Below are positions 44,664 to 56,689 of a DNA stretch of 64,000 bases, in pieces. Origin of the DNA: Siphonodentalium dalli. Taxonomy: Eukaryota; Mollusca; Scaphopoda; Gadilida; Siphonodentaliidae. The stretch covers positions 11,247,710-11,311,709 of the forward strand of contig CP136062.1 of the NCBI GenBank assembly GCA_032622095.1, written 5' to 3'. The notes under the pieces were generated by a model that was not told the DNA's origin, did not search any database, and saw nothing but the letters and a program-made list of their open reading frames with translations. Within the stretch, counting starts at the first letter, position 1. Every line of letters begins with the position of its first letter. The position numbers and the translations under genes are program-made.

Positions 44664-45215
44664 CTAGAAGGTGACCCGACTTCGTCCGGGGTTTGACCTT
44701 GAATTGTCCATTTTGAAGGTCAAGGTCAAGTGGGGTCACGATTTGACCCGTCCAAAACACTGCCCGGACAAAAGTACCCGACAAACGGGCCCGTCGAAAT
44801 CCATCCGGTTTTACCAGATTTGACCCTGAATTGATAATTTTGAAGGTCAAGGTCAGGACGGGTCTCGATTTGACCCGTCCAAAACACTCAGTGGACAAAA
44901 GTAACCCTATGTATAAAATTTCGTCAAAATCCCATCAAAATGAATAGGCTTATGAGACTCCTCATACGAAAGTATCCCTAGACACTAATTTTCATCGAAA
45001 TCCCGTGATATTCGGGCGATTGACATTGAAATGACCCGATTTCAAGGTCAAGGTCACGTCGCACGGGCAAATTAATAGGCCCATGTCACTCCCCGGCCGA
45101 AAATACCCCCACATACCAAGTTTAATCGAAATCGGCTCGGCCGTTTTCGAGTCCATCGATTACAGACAGACACACACACAGACACACACACTGATCTTCC
45201 AAAATATATAATAGA
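44664..45215 (-). mobile_element. Non-autonomous Helitron-like element A (552 bp)
   Basis: Read on the minus strand it begins TCTATTATATATTTTGGAAG at 45215. It holds ~145-bp internal units with TTGACCTTGAA and AAGGTCAAGGTCA. It ends with the hairpin CCCCGGACGAAGTCGGG, TCACCTT and CTAG (44664-44667). The 3' flank is A rather than the expected T, possibly by mutation. Confidence 0.65.
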
Positions 45216-45610
45216 CTAGCCGATGAGCCCGACGTTGTCCGGGCTATTCAAAAACCATATTTCAAGTTGATAGCTATTCAAAAACCAAATTTCAAGTCGA
45301 TAGCTCGACCCGTTTCCGAAATATGGTCTGCGCATGCGCGAAGCTGGCGTCGCACGGGCTCGGCGACCCGATACAATTCGTATCCGGGGCCAGATACATT
45401 CACATAGCAAATTTCAAGTCGATAGCTCCACCCGTTTCCGAGATCTCGTCTGCGCATGCGCTGCACGGGCGTCGCGCGGGGTCGCCAATACGACAACGAC
45501 CGTGTCCGTGGGATTTTACCCCTAGATAGGAAGTTTGGTCTCGATCGGTGGAGAATCGTAGATTTGTATAAATGACAGACAGACAAACAGATAGATTGTA
45601 TCAAAATATA
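45216..45610 (-). mobile_element. Non-autonomous Helitron-like element B, abutting element A
   Basis: On the minus strand it ends GCCCGGACAACGTCGGGC, TCATCGG, CTAG at 45216-45219, and the next base is the first T of element A. The body has GAAACGGGTGGAGCTATCGA-type units. It is homologous to 18023-18225. The 5' end is uncertain: three copies of AGATTGTATCAAAATATATA lie at 45591, 45641 and 45785. Confidence 0.65.
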
Positions 45611-45829
45611 TACATGTAAGAGAGATATGTAAATTAGATAGATTGTATCAAAATATATAGGAGAGATATGTAAATTATCTACACACCATTACTGGTGTTT
45701 GTCAAAGTTTAGTGGGGTATATCAATACTCATTCACGATCATATCATTGAGGTCCGGATTTTGTGGGTTATCTCTCGAATACAGATTGTATCAAAATATA
45801 TAGGAGAGATATATATAAGGCTGCTTTCA

Positions 45830-46010
45830 GCCTTAGGCAGACATGAACATAATACCATCATTAGGCAGACATATACAAACAACTTAAAAACTGCTCAATT
45901 TTAAACACTCTTTCTCTAGTTTTGTTCTAAATGTGACCACCAAGCTATGATCAATGGGAATTTGTGATTCCTCAAGTAATATGAAATATACAACTTCTCA
46001 GGTCTGCCTA
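45830..46010. other. TTAGGCAGAC-containing flank of the foldback element
   Basis: The motif occurs at 45833, 45861 and (complement) 46003, and again within both arms of the neighbouring foldback. It may be an older partial copy. Confidence 0.5.
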
Positions 46011-46016
46011 ATGTTA

Positions 46017-46686
46017 GGAGGACCATTGACCACCATTAGGCAGACTGCGACATTATGCAGACCAAATCAGGTCTGCCTATTTTTCGCATACCAGTCACAA
46101 CTAGTTATCTGTTGCTTTAATTGTTAACACCTCTCCTTGTTCAACCGATTTAGGTTGTCTTTTGTCTATAAAATGATGGGATTAAAAAAAAATGTTTGCT
46201 AAGGGTATTTCAGCCCCGATAATCATGAGACATGTATATTCTGTCGATATATAGTTTCATGGTTGTGCGGTCGAAACATCCACAGCGGTCTTGAAAAAAT
46301 CTACTTTTCTGGTTTTGCATTTTTTATGTATAGGATGCAGCAAAAAAGGAGATAACTGGCCAAATGTCATAAAAACATCGAGAAATCTGGTGTATACATC
46401 GAAATTGAGTACAAATTTCGGGATTGAAAAAAGACCGCACAATGATGAAACTATATATCGATCGAATATACATGTCTCAAAATTATCGGGGCGGAAATGC
46501 CCTCAACAACAATTTGTTCAATCCCACCATTTTATAGACAAAGGACAACCTAAATTCCTTGAACAAGGAGAGGTGTTAACAATTAAAGCGCAAGATAACT
46601 AGTTGTGACTGGCATGCAAAAATTAGGCAGACCGGATTTCGTCTGCATAAAGTCGCGGTCTGCCTAATGGTGGTCAATGGTCCTCC
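46017..46686. mobile_element. 670-bp foldback element with ~255-bp inverted arms
   Basis: The left end GGAGGACCATTGACCACC (46017) and its complement end at 46686. The arms pair through CTAACACCTCTCC-like, GTCTATAAAATG and GACATGTATATTC blocks to about 46270 and 46437, with ~10% mismatches. The loop is ~165 bp. No transposase frame. No convincing target duplication. Confidence 0.82.
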
Positions 46687-46702
46687 GAATGCTTACTCTA
46701 CA

Positions 46703-46705
46703 TAG

Positions 46706-46740
<35 letters not shown>
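46703..46740. repeat. (TA)n microsatellite
   Basis: About 38 bp of TA adjacent to the Helitron-like CTAG end at 46741, on the same side as the TA run beside the 18.2-kb end. Confidence 0.9.
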
Positions 46741-46741
<1 letters not shown>

Positions 46742-47477
46742 TAGCTGGTGGACCCGACTTCGTCCGGGTTTTTTCCCTTCTGCTTTTCGGCGAATTGCGC
46801 GATTTGACCTTGAATTGACCATTTTGAAGGTCAAGGTCAGGTCGGGGGGGGGTCACGATTTGACCCGTCCAAAACACTCCTCGTACAAACGTTTCCCAAG
46901 GTATCAAATTTCTTCGAAATCCGTCCGTTTTACCCGATTTGACCTTGGATTGACCTTTTTGATGGTCATGGTCAGGTCGTGGTAACGATTTGACCCATCC
47001 AAAAGACTCTCTGGACAAAATTACTACTATGGTATCAAATTTCGTCAAAATTCCCGATTTGACCTTGAATTGACAATTTTGAAGGTCAAGGTCATGTAGA
47101 GGTCACGATGTGACCGGTCCAAAACACTTCCCGGACAAAAGTCGCCCTAGGTATCAAATTTTGTCGAAATCCGTCCGTCTTACCCGATTTAACCTTGAAT
47201 TGACCTTTTTGATGGTCAATGTCAGGTCGGTGAAACGATTTGACCCATCCAAAAGACTCCCCGGACAAAATTACCACTATGGTATCAAATTTAGTTTTAC
47301 CCGATTTGACCTTGAATTGACATTTTTGAAGGTCAAGGTCAGATCGGGGTCACGATTTGACACTCCCTGAACAAAATTACCCGTAGATATATAATTTCGT
47401 CGAAATCCGTCCAGCCGTTTTCCCGGCCATAGCTGACAGACACACTGGCAGACAGAAGTCCCAAAATATATATTAGA
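46741..47477 (-). mobile_element. Non-autonomous Helitron-like element C (737 bp)
   Basis: On the minus strand: host A, then TCTAATATATATTTTGGGAC at 47477, about five ~130-bp internal units, the hairpin CCCGGACGAAGTCGGG, TCCACCAG and CTAG at 46741-46744, then host T. A^T insertion, a 5' TC, and a hairpin before CTRR all agree with Helitron structure. Internal units carry GACCTTGAATTGACC and GAAGGTCAAGGTCA with the TTTGATGGTCA variant in alternate units. No Rep/helicase frame. Confidence 0.75.
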
Positions 47478-47774
47478 TCTTTTGTGGGTACCCGTTTCAA
47501 GGTGAAAGTCACCTCGGGCGGAAAAAGCTGACCCGTTGAAAATCTCCCCCATTCCTATTAACCCTAAGTACGAACATACATAATAATCACACAACACGCT
47601 CATGTCTGGACACAGACACAACACGCTCATGTCTGGACAGACACGTTCTTTATCAACGACACTGTGGATACCAACGCTCTTTAACTATCACGCGATTAAC
47701 CCATGAATTCCCATTGCGGTGGCGGGGGAATGGAGAAAGAGTGCTCTGACGTTCCCAGAAGCGGTGCGATGACA

Positions 47775-47881
47775 CTTCATCTGGGATTTTACCCTTAGAT
47801 AGGAATCTTTGGCTCAATCCGTCCGGCAGTTTTCCCGGCCATAGCTAACACACAGACAGAAGTCCCAAAATATATATTAGA
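47775..47881 (-). mobile_element. 5'-end fragment of another Helitron-like element
   Basis: TCCGTCCGGCAGTTTTCCCG through CAGAAGTCCCAAAATATATATTAG duplicates the 5' end of element C. The start of the body (GGATTTTACCCTTAGATAGG) matches element B at 45513. Confidence 0.65.
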
Positions 47882-47899
47882 ATATATATATATATATAC

Positions 47900-47953
47900 A
47901 TATATGAGAGTCTCATATAGGGAGTCTCGCATATATAAGAGAATACATTTGGA
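47900..47953 (+). repeat. Partial copy of the 70-bp hairpin family
   Basis: GAGTCTCGCATATATAAGAG then AATACATTTGG matches one arm of the hairpins at 30.77 and 36.66 kb. Confidence 0.7.
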
Positions 47954-48206
47954 AGACTGAATAGACTGAAAGAAATGTAGGAATATAAACTGGTACAAAG
48001 TTGTGTCCACATACGGACGCCAGATGGTAAGACGGACGGATGGGCAAGCTGATTTTTATTATATTATATCGAACATTTATAGACAAACTGACATTCTAAT
48101 ATTTATATACCATCGAATAAATTTCCTTCTCGTCACAAAACCTATTAGGCAGCTTTATTGCTATTGTGAATAGCAGCTATGTCTGAGTGGGTAACCGGTC
48201 ACTGAC

Positions 48207-48260
48207 ACAGCGCGCAAGGTTAATGATAATTAATAGTCACTGTTATAGTGGCAAAACACT
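48207..48260 (+). repeat. ~52-bp direct repeat, copy 1
   Basis: ACAGCGCGCAAGGTTAATGA, TAATTAATAGTCACTGTT.TAGTGGCAAAA occurs here and at 49522-49572 with one difference. Confidence 0.85.
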
Positions 48261-48264
48261 AAAA

Positions 48265-49520
48265 AAAAAAAAACACTCAAATACAGTAAATATGACATGT
48301 TTACATAGTTCCACATGTCAACACCACTTTAGAAACAGGGCCCGTTAACCAACAAACCTATTAACGTATGGATGTATACCTGTATGTGGGATGGCCCACG
48401 CTTTTGTCTGCTATCGCGATGGCAAATTGTGTGCGTGGGAACTTTGAACACAATTCCGGCCGATGTATACCATATATATGCATAGCTGTTGTATGCTCTG
48501 TGTGAAGAGCGTTCACCATGTCATATGTATAGGTTTGTAATTGAATTACTTACTAACAACAGCCCTATTTATCAATTATCATGGCAGGTGTAGGTTGGAC
48601 GTGTTGTCGTGTGGTGTGTGGGTGCTTGCTGCATGTTTGGCCTTTGACCCGGGGCTGCTGTGTTGCATAAGATGTGTTTGTTTGTTGTTTGTTTTAATAC
48701 GGACTTATTTTTCCTCCAAAACCATCAGGATATACTGATAGTCAAATGCTGCATAACAATAAACATATACATAAACATACCACCAGAAAAGGTGAGCCAT
48801 TTATAATAAGGTTTATAAAATCAAAATATATAATATCTGACAGCGATAAACTGTTGCTGTATGTATGCATCTATGGAAACCATTTAACTCTATCCATTTA
48901 TTTATGAATTTACTAACAATTTTCATCCTATAGGCAACGATAACCCTTAACGATATTATGAGTAACTGCTCGTCCAATAAGAGACGATAACCTTCAACTA
49001 TATATAGTTTGCCCAAATTATCATATCTGACATACACGTTAACATGTTGGCATAGAACTTAACTAATGGGAAAGGAGTGATATACATTATAACTGTAAGA
49101 TGTGCGACGTATACATCATACATAAATGGGGAGGGTTACTATGCATCATAACTATGGATGGAAATGTGGTAATATACGTCATAAACATATATTTGGGAAT
49201 TTGCTACGATGACCTTTATCTATATTTGTGTAACTATGGGTGTGTAACTTCTCTGTATACTCAATATATACATGTATATGCCTTATACTATTATCGCATA
49301 ATTAAAACTTCACATAACCGATGAATAATCAACCGTTCTACTATCCTAACTGTTTTTGTTGACATTTAGATAGCCGTGGGTTCACGCCTTCCGGTTACCA
49401 GTCGATGCATCACGCGGGTTTTTATCTGCCTGCTCGGTGTGTCGGTGTGGTGCTTGCGGACCTTGCCAATAAGTTATCATTCCTGACATCCCCTTTGGCA
49501 TAATTGCCATAAACCATAAA
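48265..49520. other. No recognisable feature
   Basis: AT-rich. Two open frames of 65 and 74 codons (near 48541 and 49100) have no domain-like features. Confidence 0.4.
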
Positions 49521-49521
49521 A

Positions 49522-49572
49522 CACAGCGCGCAAGGTTAATGATAATTAATAGTCACTGTTTTAGTGGCAAAA
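49522..49572 (+). repeat. ~52-bp direct repeat, copy 2
   Basis: Same 52 bases as at 48207-48258 except one position. Confidence 0.85.
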
Positions 49573-49659
49573 TGTGTGTGGTAGTCCTTTTTAGTGACCT
49601 TTTTAGTTTTTGTGTTTTTTTTACTTTGCTATGGAATTTATAAAGATATTATGTAAGTG

Positions 49660-49750
49660 ATATTGCTCTACACCAGATAGGTGATTTTGTTTTACACCAG
49701 ATAGGTGATATTGTTTTACACCAGATAGGTGATTGTATTTTATCAGATAG
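49660..49750 (+). repeat. 27-bp tandem repeat, about 3.5 copies
   Basis: TTTTACACCAGATAGGTGAT repeats with a TTGT/ATTG connector. The last unit is degenerate (TTTTATCAGATAGGT). The multiple of three gives a repeating peptide on the minus strand (49621-49818) that I do not consider coding. Confidence 0.9.
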
Positions 49751-49754
49751 GTTA

Positions 49755-51140
49755 AATTATGATATGCTACGTGCCACCCAGACTCATTAGGCATTACTAA
49801 AACATGTTTATCGCACATATATCAATACACTAGAGCACACAGGAGCACCAATGGGAAATCAAAGAAAGTTAATGTTACGATTGATTCCAATTGATTTAGA
49901 TTGGTCAGGATTGGTTAAGAATTTTATAACGTTCAAAGTTTATCTTCAGGAATCTTATATGAGTACAGAAAAGGCATTATTTCTATTGGACTGCTCAAGT
50001 GTAGCATGTGAGAGTAAAGCATATAATAAAAAATAAATCTACACTTTTAGTAGAAACCTGTATTAACTCATTAATGACTACATGAGATTACCATTTTCTA
50101 TCTCTTTTGTCACATATGAGATAACTGTGTTATCCACTCACAAGTCTAGGTATGTTACATGTTTTTTTCGTTATGTGCTTATTTTGACAGCCACCACCCC
50201 CAGCATACATCAGTGTATACATCAGTGTTTAATGTCCATGTTTGACCAGATTTGGAATTAAATTTATTTCTTTAAAGTTATCCTTATATGATGTTAATTA
50301 CATAAAATACTGCATGGGCGATTCAGCTGCATTAAGAATAATTTCCCTTGTCCTAAAGAGGCACACACCAACATCCAATGGCGCTAGTGTGTTTAGTGTT
50401 GCTGCAGTTCCTTATTATTGATTTCTTAGTGTTACAAACAAGTACAAACTAGTAAAAATCCAATAAAAGGTGTGAAGGAAAAATAATAATTTTGTCACGG
50501 AAAAAATTGCTTTGTGCTTATTTTGACAGCCACCACCCCCAGCATACGTGTCGGAAAAATCCCCCCCCCCTGCTCAAGGTAGTTATGTTTACAACACACG
50601 CCGTCATTCTTATATATTAATTACATGCAGTGACTCTCGATTGAAAAACCATTTTCGTTATAGTTTATCGCTACGATAGTTGCGTTCCGAATCGAGAAGT
50701 AAATATTTACAATTGAGCGTTGATCAGACGATGTTGTCTATGGAGTGGCACGGTTGATTTGCTTGACATTTTCGGCGAGGTGAGTATAATGCTACATTCC
50801 TCCAGTTGGCATAGCGCCTTACTAACTTATCAGTTTCACGCACTCGAACAAGTTCATAATATGTTTTAATATATTTGCATTATGTTTATATCGTGGCTCC
50901 GAGCCACCCAGAATCAGTAACCTACGTCACACATAAAAGTTGTTTTTAAAATAATGTGGGCAATTTAATTTCATAAATAGTTTACGATTATGAAGAAATA
51001 CATCAAGATAAAGTGGATTCAAAACATGAAGACTAAGTGAATTGCCAGCGAAAAATCGATGTTTCTGATCCACAGAAAGCTAAAACTGTGTATGTTCTTT
51101 CGATCTCTTGTCGATAAAATCTACATGTGTGAAGTTCGGA
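49755..51140. other. Mostly unrecognised; one ~36-bp duplication
   Basis: GTGCTTATTTTGACAGCCAC followed by CACCCCCAGCATAC occurs near 50175 and 50515. No coding signature. Confidence 0.45.
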
Positions 51141-51145
51141 ACATG

Positions 51146-51222
51146 TAGCTGAATGGTTGAAGTGTTAGAATTGTAATAGCTGTCAAGAGCTTACGAGTTC
51201 GACCTCGCAGGCGGCAGCTGAG
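51146..51222 (+). ncRNA. tRNA-like segment, possible SINE head or tRNA pseudogene
   Basis: A box-like TAGCTGAATGGTTGAAG (51146-51162) and B box-like GAGTTCGACCTC (51195-51206) are 50 bases apart. The TpsiC stem CGAG/CTCG forms, but I cannot pair an acceptor stem. A tRNA-derived SINE promoter is the likeliest reading. Confidence 0.45.
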
Positions 51223-51351
51223 CTTAAAACACTGGCTTGTTCTAGTTAAGCGGGGTGTGGCTGTAGAGTTATACGATGTTCAAATATCGCGCTTAAATGT
51301 GACCCTTTAGCAAGGTTACTCGTACTGTGACTTCTCGCCACTCACGCATTC

Positions 51352-51780
51352 AATGTACTCAATCCGACCAGACTGTCCCCATATCATCAAGTTACAACAA
51401 CGTTTCATTAAAATACGCTGTTGTTATCGGAATCAATTATTTATAAACAAATACTACTAACCGCTGGTATGGTATCACATTTCCAAAAACGAGTTATTTA
51501 TCAAAATGTTCGACCAGATATGGCCGTATTATCACTTGTCTACCACGAACTTTGGCCGTATTACCACTTGTTTTTAGAGTTATCCATCTTCATCCGCAAT
51601 TATGTCCGGGACAATTGGTCTTAGGACTCGTTTCTTGGCCACAACTAATTACACATTTCGAGAAATAACAAATTTCAAAAATCGATATCTGATCACCCTG
51701 ATCTTTGATGGATGGGCTCCTCGACACGAATAAAATAAATTGTTCACCCCGAAGGCAAAGAAATAGTCATTTGGGAGCGT
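51352..51780 (+). repeat. Dispersed repeat R2, copy 2
   Basis: Aligns to 34513-34972 along its whole length. It lacks the (AAC)n run. Confidence 0.85.
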
Positions 51781-51789
51781 TAATTGATA

Positions 51790-53190
51790 TATATCTATGT
51801 AAAACACAATAGTTGTCTTTTATTTGTTCTAACTAATGTGTTTATGATGTTTATGTTGCATGCTATAACGTCTGAAGTATACGAAGTTGTAAATAAATAA
51901 ATAGTTCTTTATTGGTGGGACGGATTAAACGCGATAAACAAAATGATAATCGCTCCGACCTGACAAGACGAGCCACTACTTATATTCCATGTCTAAGAAT
52001 CATGTTTTGTGATGCCATTTGGATATACAATTTATGAGAATACGTGTAGCACTTTTAGAGCAAGAGTATTCTCTATTCTCACAAAATATCCACAGAGGGT
52101 TTCACATTACTTTAACCTGGACAACACCGGGTAACCCTGCTAGTATTGAATATATTCCGAATACTGTCTTGTCTAAAAACGTGTGGTTGTTTAGCTAACG
52201 AAAAATAGTGGTTACTTTTAACAGAGACCAGAAATGTTATTGTGTAATTTTGTCAAAGTAAACGTTAATTACTCATTGTCGCTATAACTATGTAATAAAA
52301 CAATACAAACAATCAATCTGGGACATTTGACGTTCGGAGCACAGCTATGGGAACACCCTAATGACCTCTTTCGCCAATTATGGTATCACCTGAGTGGTCT
52401 GTTCTAAAATAGAACAATAAAGTATCCCACTTAATCATCTCATTTTATAATAAAATAATCGAAACAAAATCAATATTAATTGATAGAAGCGTTCCGGACA
52501 AGGGTCTTCAATTCTAATGTATTATTGTATACACACGAAACTATTTCACAATTGTTATATGAAGAGATAATCCATCCTTAAAGCAACTTGGCGGTTTGCG
52601 CTAATAATACTCGCATTTGAATTTTTCCCTTATCGAACTATCTCGATAAATACTTGAGTACCTTTCTACGAGCAGTATGTCCCAGATACACGCATTGAAG
52701 TCATAAAAAAATACGATCTTTGGGTCCCAAGCAAAAACAGCCATGTGCACGGCATGGAACAGAAAAGGGCGTCTCGCGATGGTCTATCCATGATATGGTA
52801 GATATAAAGAGCGCTTCACTTACGTGCGAAAAATTCAGACAACTGGAAAATGGCTATGACCATGGCAAGTATTTGAACTTTGAAAACGGTATAACAATAT
52901 TTGCATTTATCAACATATCATATCTCTTTCCAAATCACGTAGACAAAATTTGTAAGGTCGAATGGTGCATGTCCATTTCATTTCAATGTGGAATTATGCA
53001 CACATATAAGACACTAAATGTCGACTTTTAATCTACGTGTATAGTCTCAAGTTTTGAAACAAAAATATAAAATATATGCCATATTATATACAATTTGAAA
53101 AAGGGAGCTCTAAAACATTGGATCATCAACTTATTCGGTGTAATAAAATGTGAACTTGTTTTTGTTGAGATATCGATTTGGGTTCTTTGA
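51790..53190. other. Mostly unrecognised
   Basis: 52440-52530 is a diverged copy of 31940-32040. A 103-codon frame (52720-53031, non-ATG start) is not recognisable. Confidence 0.45.
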
Positions 53191-53197
53191 TCAACTT

Positions 53198-53271
53198 ACA
53201 TTATTTTCAATGGAAGGGGAAAAGCTCAATATATTTAGATATAGAGTTATTCCCCTTCCATTGAAAATAAA
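53198..53271. repeat. ~73-bp hairpin
   Basis: TTATTTTCAATGGAAGGGGA and the complement TCCCCTTCCATTGAAAATAA flank a 31-bp loop. Confidence 0.88.
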
Positions 53272-53279
53272 CTACAGTT

Positions 53280-56220
53280 TGAATTATGTTGAATTTTGGG
53301 AGCCATAACGGGGGAAATGATTTTATGATTTCAGCTAGTTTCTATTACTCTATGGGCTCCTTATGAGCCACAGACGTTCCAAATGATGATGAATTATAGT
53401 ATTTTAATCATATTTTATGGCATAGATTGTTATTAAAACCGTATATCAAGGCACTATAAATAATAATCAGTGACATGGAATCGGAATATGATATAGGCTA
53501 CTTAATTGGTGTTAATCGGTGTCCAATCTGAAATGCCGAACACACCGCTAACCGTAAAATATGTGTCTATTAAGCGACAACACAGGGCCGTTTCCATAGT
53601 GACAATGCGATCTTGTGGTTTCTCATGAATGCCAGATAAAGACACTATTAGAAACAACGACAGTTTATTATACTAAAACATACTTTTGAAGTCCCATCGA
53701 CCAATATGAAACCAGAAAATCACATATCTGATTTTGAAAACATGTGCGTATTCAGTGATAACTTAAATTAATCAAGTAATTTATTCGCATTTTTTTAAAT
53801 AAGATTTTCTTATTTTCAAGTAAATATGAATACAAAAAATGTAAATATGACAAAAGATTTTTAATCAAAGCATGGAACAACCCGACCTGGAAAATCGGGA
53901 CAAAGCGAACCACAATACGGCCGAGCGGGTGGTCCATGTGAGCCCGGTTCCGGTAGGTTTTGCCGAAAAATTAGACGCGATCAAATTCTTCAGACTCACA
54001 AAAAAAAAACTTAAAATAAAGACAGTCAATAAAAAGTAAAATGTCGAGCTATATAAAAAACATTAATAAAACGACGACTTCAAATCAGACATATACATGT
54101 ACATGTAGCAACTAAACGAGATTTCCCCAACATGGGTAAAAAACATTGGCAATTTCAGTGAACTTACATGTAGGTAAAACAATTCGTATTATGTGAACCT
54201 ATGGGATAACGATAAATTGAGCAGTAGTATCACTGTACTTACCACGTAGCACGCGGGTAATAACTTAAGATACCACAGTTTATCCTTCGATTGAAAGTTA
54301 ATTGAACGAATTGTCGTTAGTATGCATTTTCACTCGCACCAGCTTGTCCGTGCCCGACAAAAGGCATATAATTGGTCGCATAGCAATATCGATTATCCAC
54401 ATGTGTTATTTCAAATGGTCGATTGTGTACTGTCAATACACAACCATTCGCACATCAGGGATACCAAGATATACATATAGAATATCCCCATTGTGTCTGC
54501 GTGGTCTGGGTGAATCAAAATGGCATTTGGCGAGTGGTTAAAACCACAAAATGTCGAATTTTAGTAGTGTAAATTCGATACATCCATACACAAATAGGGA
54601 TATTCTGTTTCTCGGTGCACGAGCAAAACATGCTAGGAAAGTGTTATAAATCCGTATAAACCAATTAACACAATTCCGGGGGCCATTCACAATAACCACC
54701 GGTGTGTAACCCACACTTGCCACTACACCGACGAGGTTTTGTTTACAAAACACCGGCACTTTAATCTCCCCAGTTCGATATTAATAAAGTACGAGAATTA
54801 ACTCACACTAAATGCATTTTTTTTCTCGACATGAATCTTTAAAGGGGTACTGTATACTAAATCGGCCATTTATTGGACCATCTCCTTTTATAGCAACCAC
54901 CAAGTGTGCTTTTTACCTAAATGCGTGTGAATTATGACGTCATATATTTTTTCTATATTTCTATACCAAGAGCGAAAATAGCGTGTATGCTTTTTTGTAA
55001 ATTTCACACGTGACTTCCGGGAGGTTACTGCGCAGAATCCAGCTCAATGACAGCTCGCGAGTAGATTAATTACTCGCTTGATTTTGTTTTCTCCACTTCA
55101 CTTCCACTTTTCAGCATAATCGACTTTTTGGGATATCTGGAGAAGTCGGATTAACCTCCCAAAAAAGTTGATTTTGACACCTGAAATTATTGTCATGTCA
55201 GCGCTTATCTGCAATTAGACTCATGTCAGAATTCGCTGTTTTATGAAAAAGTCACTCTTAAAATGCACCCTAATCGGTCAAATTATTTCGATAATTCTAA
55301 GTCTGAGTGAGGCTGAGAGTTGAGACTGACTCCTGCGTGTACCAGGCCTGCAGTCAAAAGTCAGTGATTCCAACTTTGGTGTACACCCTTGATTAATTTA
55401 TAAACACAGCTTTGTGCCGGTGTTTGTAACAACGACCGACAGTTTTATCGACAAACCGGAAACTCATTGTCGAAAAAGTTAACTTTTCTAATGATATTCA
55501 GAATTTCAGTGCTAGAAAACACACCGGCAAAGATGATAACATGGATTTCATGGTGATAAGCTGGTTGTGAAAGTATGGAATAATACAATTGTCTTCAGTA
55601 CAGTTTATTAAAAGTTGAGACTTAAGTAAACATTTTTGGTAAAAATTAAAATGATGGGTGTCAAACATGTGCAAAATTTTCAGCACGCGAAATTAGGAAA
55701 ATGTCCAATAGTCTAGAAAATTCAATGCTATGCCATAAAACTTAGGGTACGTCCATGATGCAATCGTAAGTGGAACGATTTCCGTAAAATAATATCAAGT
55801 GCTGTTTGATTTTAGATGCGAAATCATATCGTATCCTTTGTTACCTCCACTTTCGACGGAATTGCAGTCAGAAGAAAGATCGTACGGTAGCAATCAGGAG
55901 GTTAACCATGGCTTAAGAACAACCCACGCTACACTCATCTGCGACAACATTGCGATCGGGTGAATTCGTTGTTCATATTTAAATCCCCGCATAATTATAT
56001 TTTGCTTAGTTTTAAATTTGGCAATTTTGCACAATTTGAATTTGTGAATTTGGTCAAGGCTGGTGCATATGCAGTTGCATGTGCAGTTCTTTATCGATGC
56101 TGAAGATAGATTTGTTCTCCATGCACAATACCGGTATAAACTGGCCTATACTATAATACATGGCATTTTTCTTGGTGGCATTCACATGCATTCAAATTAA
56201 GTAAACGGGGTGGCTAAAAA
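53280..56220. other. No recognisable feature
   Basis: About 2.9 kb of AT-rich DNA with short open frames only. This is the longest stretch without visible repeats and could hold unique noncoding or intronic sequence. Confidence 0.45.
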
Positions 56221-56223
56221 CGT

Positions 56224-56689
56224 TATAGGAATCAGGGAGCTAAATGTGTTCTAGAGTCGGGGAGCGAGTACACCGTGGAACCCTAAAGGTGAAGGTAACT
56301 GAAGAATGACCTTCACCTGATACATGCGACACGTTATTAAAGGATGACATCGCGTTTATTTGATTTGTACATAATATCTAAATAATTTAAACTGGTGAAT
56401 GAATGGGGGAACGGATTTTTGTGAGCGGGAAATGTATTTAACTAGCTGTTGTAGATCTGGGTTTTTCCAGATCAAATTTGGCTGTGAGATAGACCTGTCG
56501 TACACTTGGGGATTTATTTTAAAAAGTAAACACATGACCTATGATTTTTCTTGCATTTTCGTGATCAACTGGTGTCAATCTAGCTGGGTAAACATCACTG
56601 GTATGGCCTGCAGGCTTCAATTCAGCGAATTTGGCCGAAACGTTAACACTGTCGCCTATGGGAAACCATTTAGTTCCGTGATTCCTATA
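56224..56689 (+). mobile_element. 466-bp MITE, family M2, copy 1
   Basis: The ends are inverted: TATAGGAATCAGGGAGCTAA and the complement of ATTTAGTTCCGTGATTCCTATA. TA or TATA flanks fit a TA-target element. A 100-codon frame inside (56399-56701) is present in both copies. The diverged third copy shows mostly amino-acid-changing differences, so it is not treated as a gene. Confidence 0.9.

Noticed and set aside
45278-45604. 108-codon minus-strand frame
   Set aside because: It runs through Helitron-like element B and its repeated units; no domain.
44664-47881. RTE/SINE 3' tails, suggested by CAGACAGA...AAAATATATATTAGA
   Set aside because: Read on the opposite strand, these are 5' TC ends paired with hairpin-CTAG ends and A^T flanks, which fits Helitrons better; an RTE origin is not fully excluded.
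52720-53031. Possible 103-codon gene
   Set aside because: No ATG at its start, no domain, no splice signals I trust, and the frame is not supported by neighbours.
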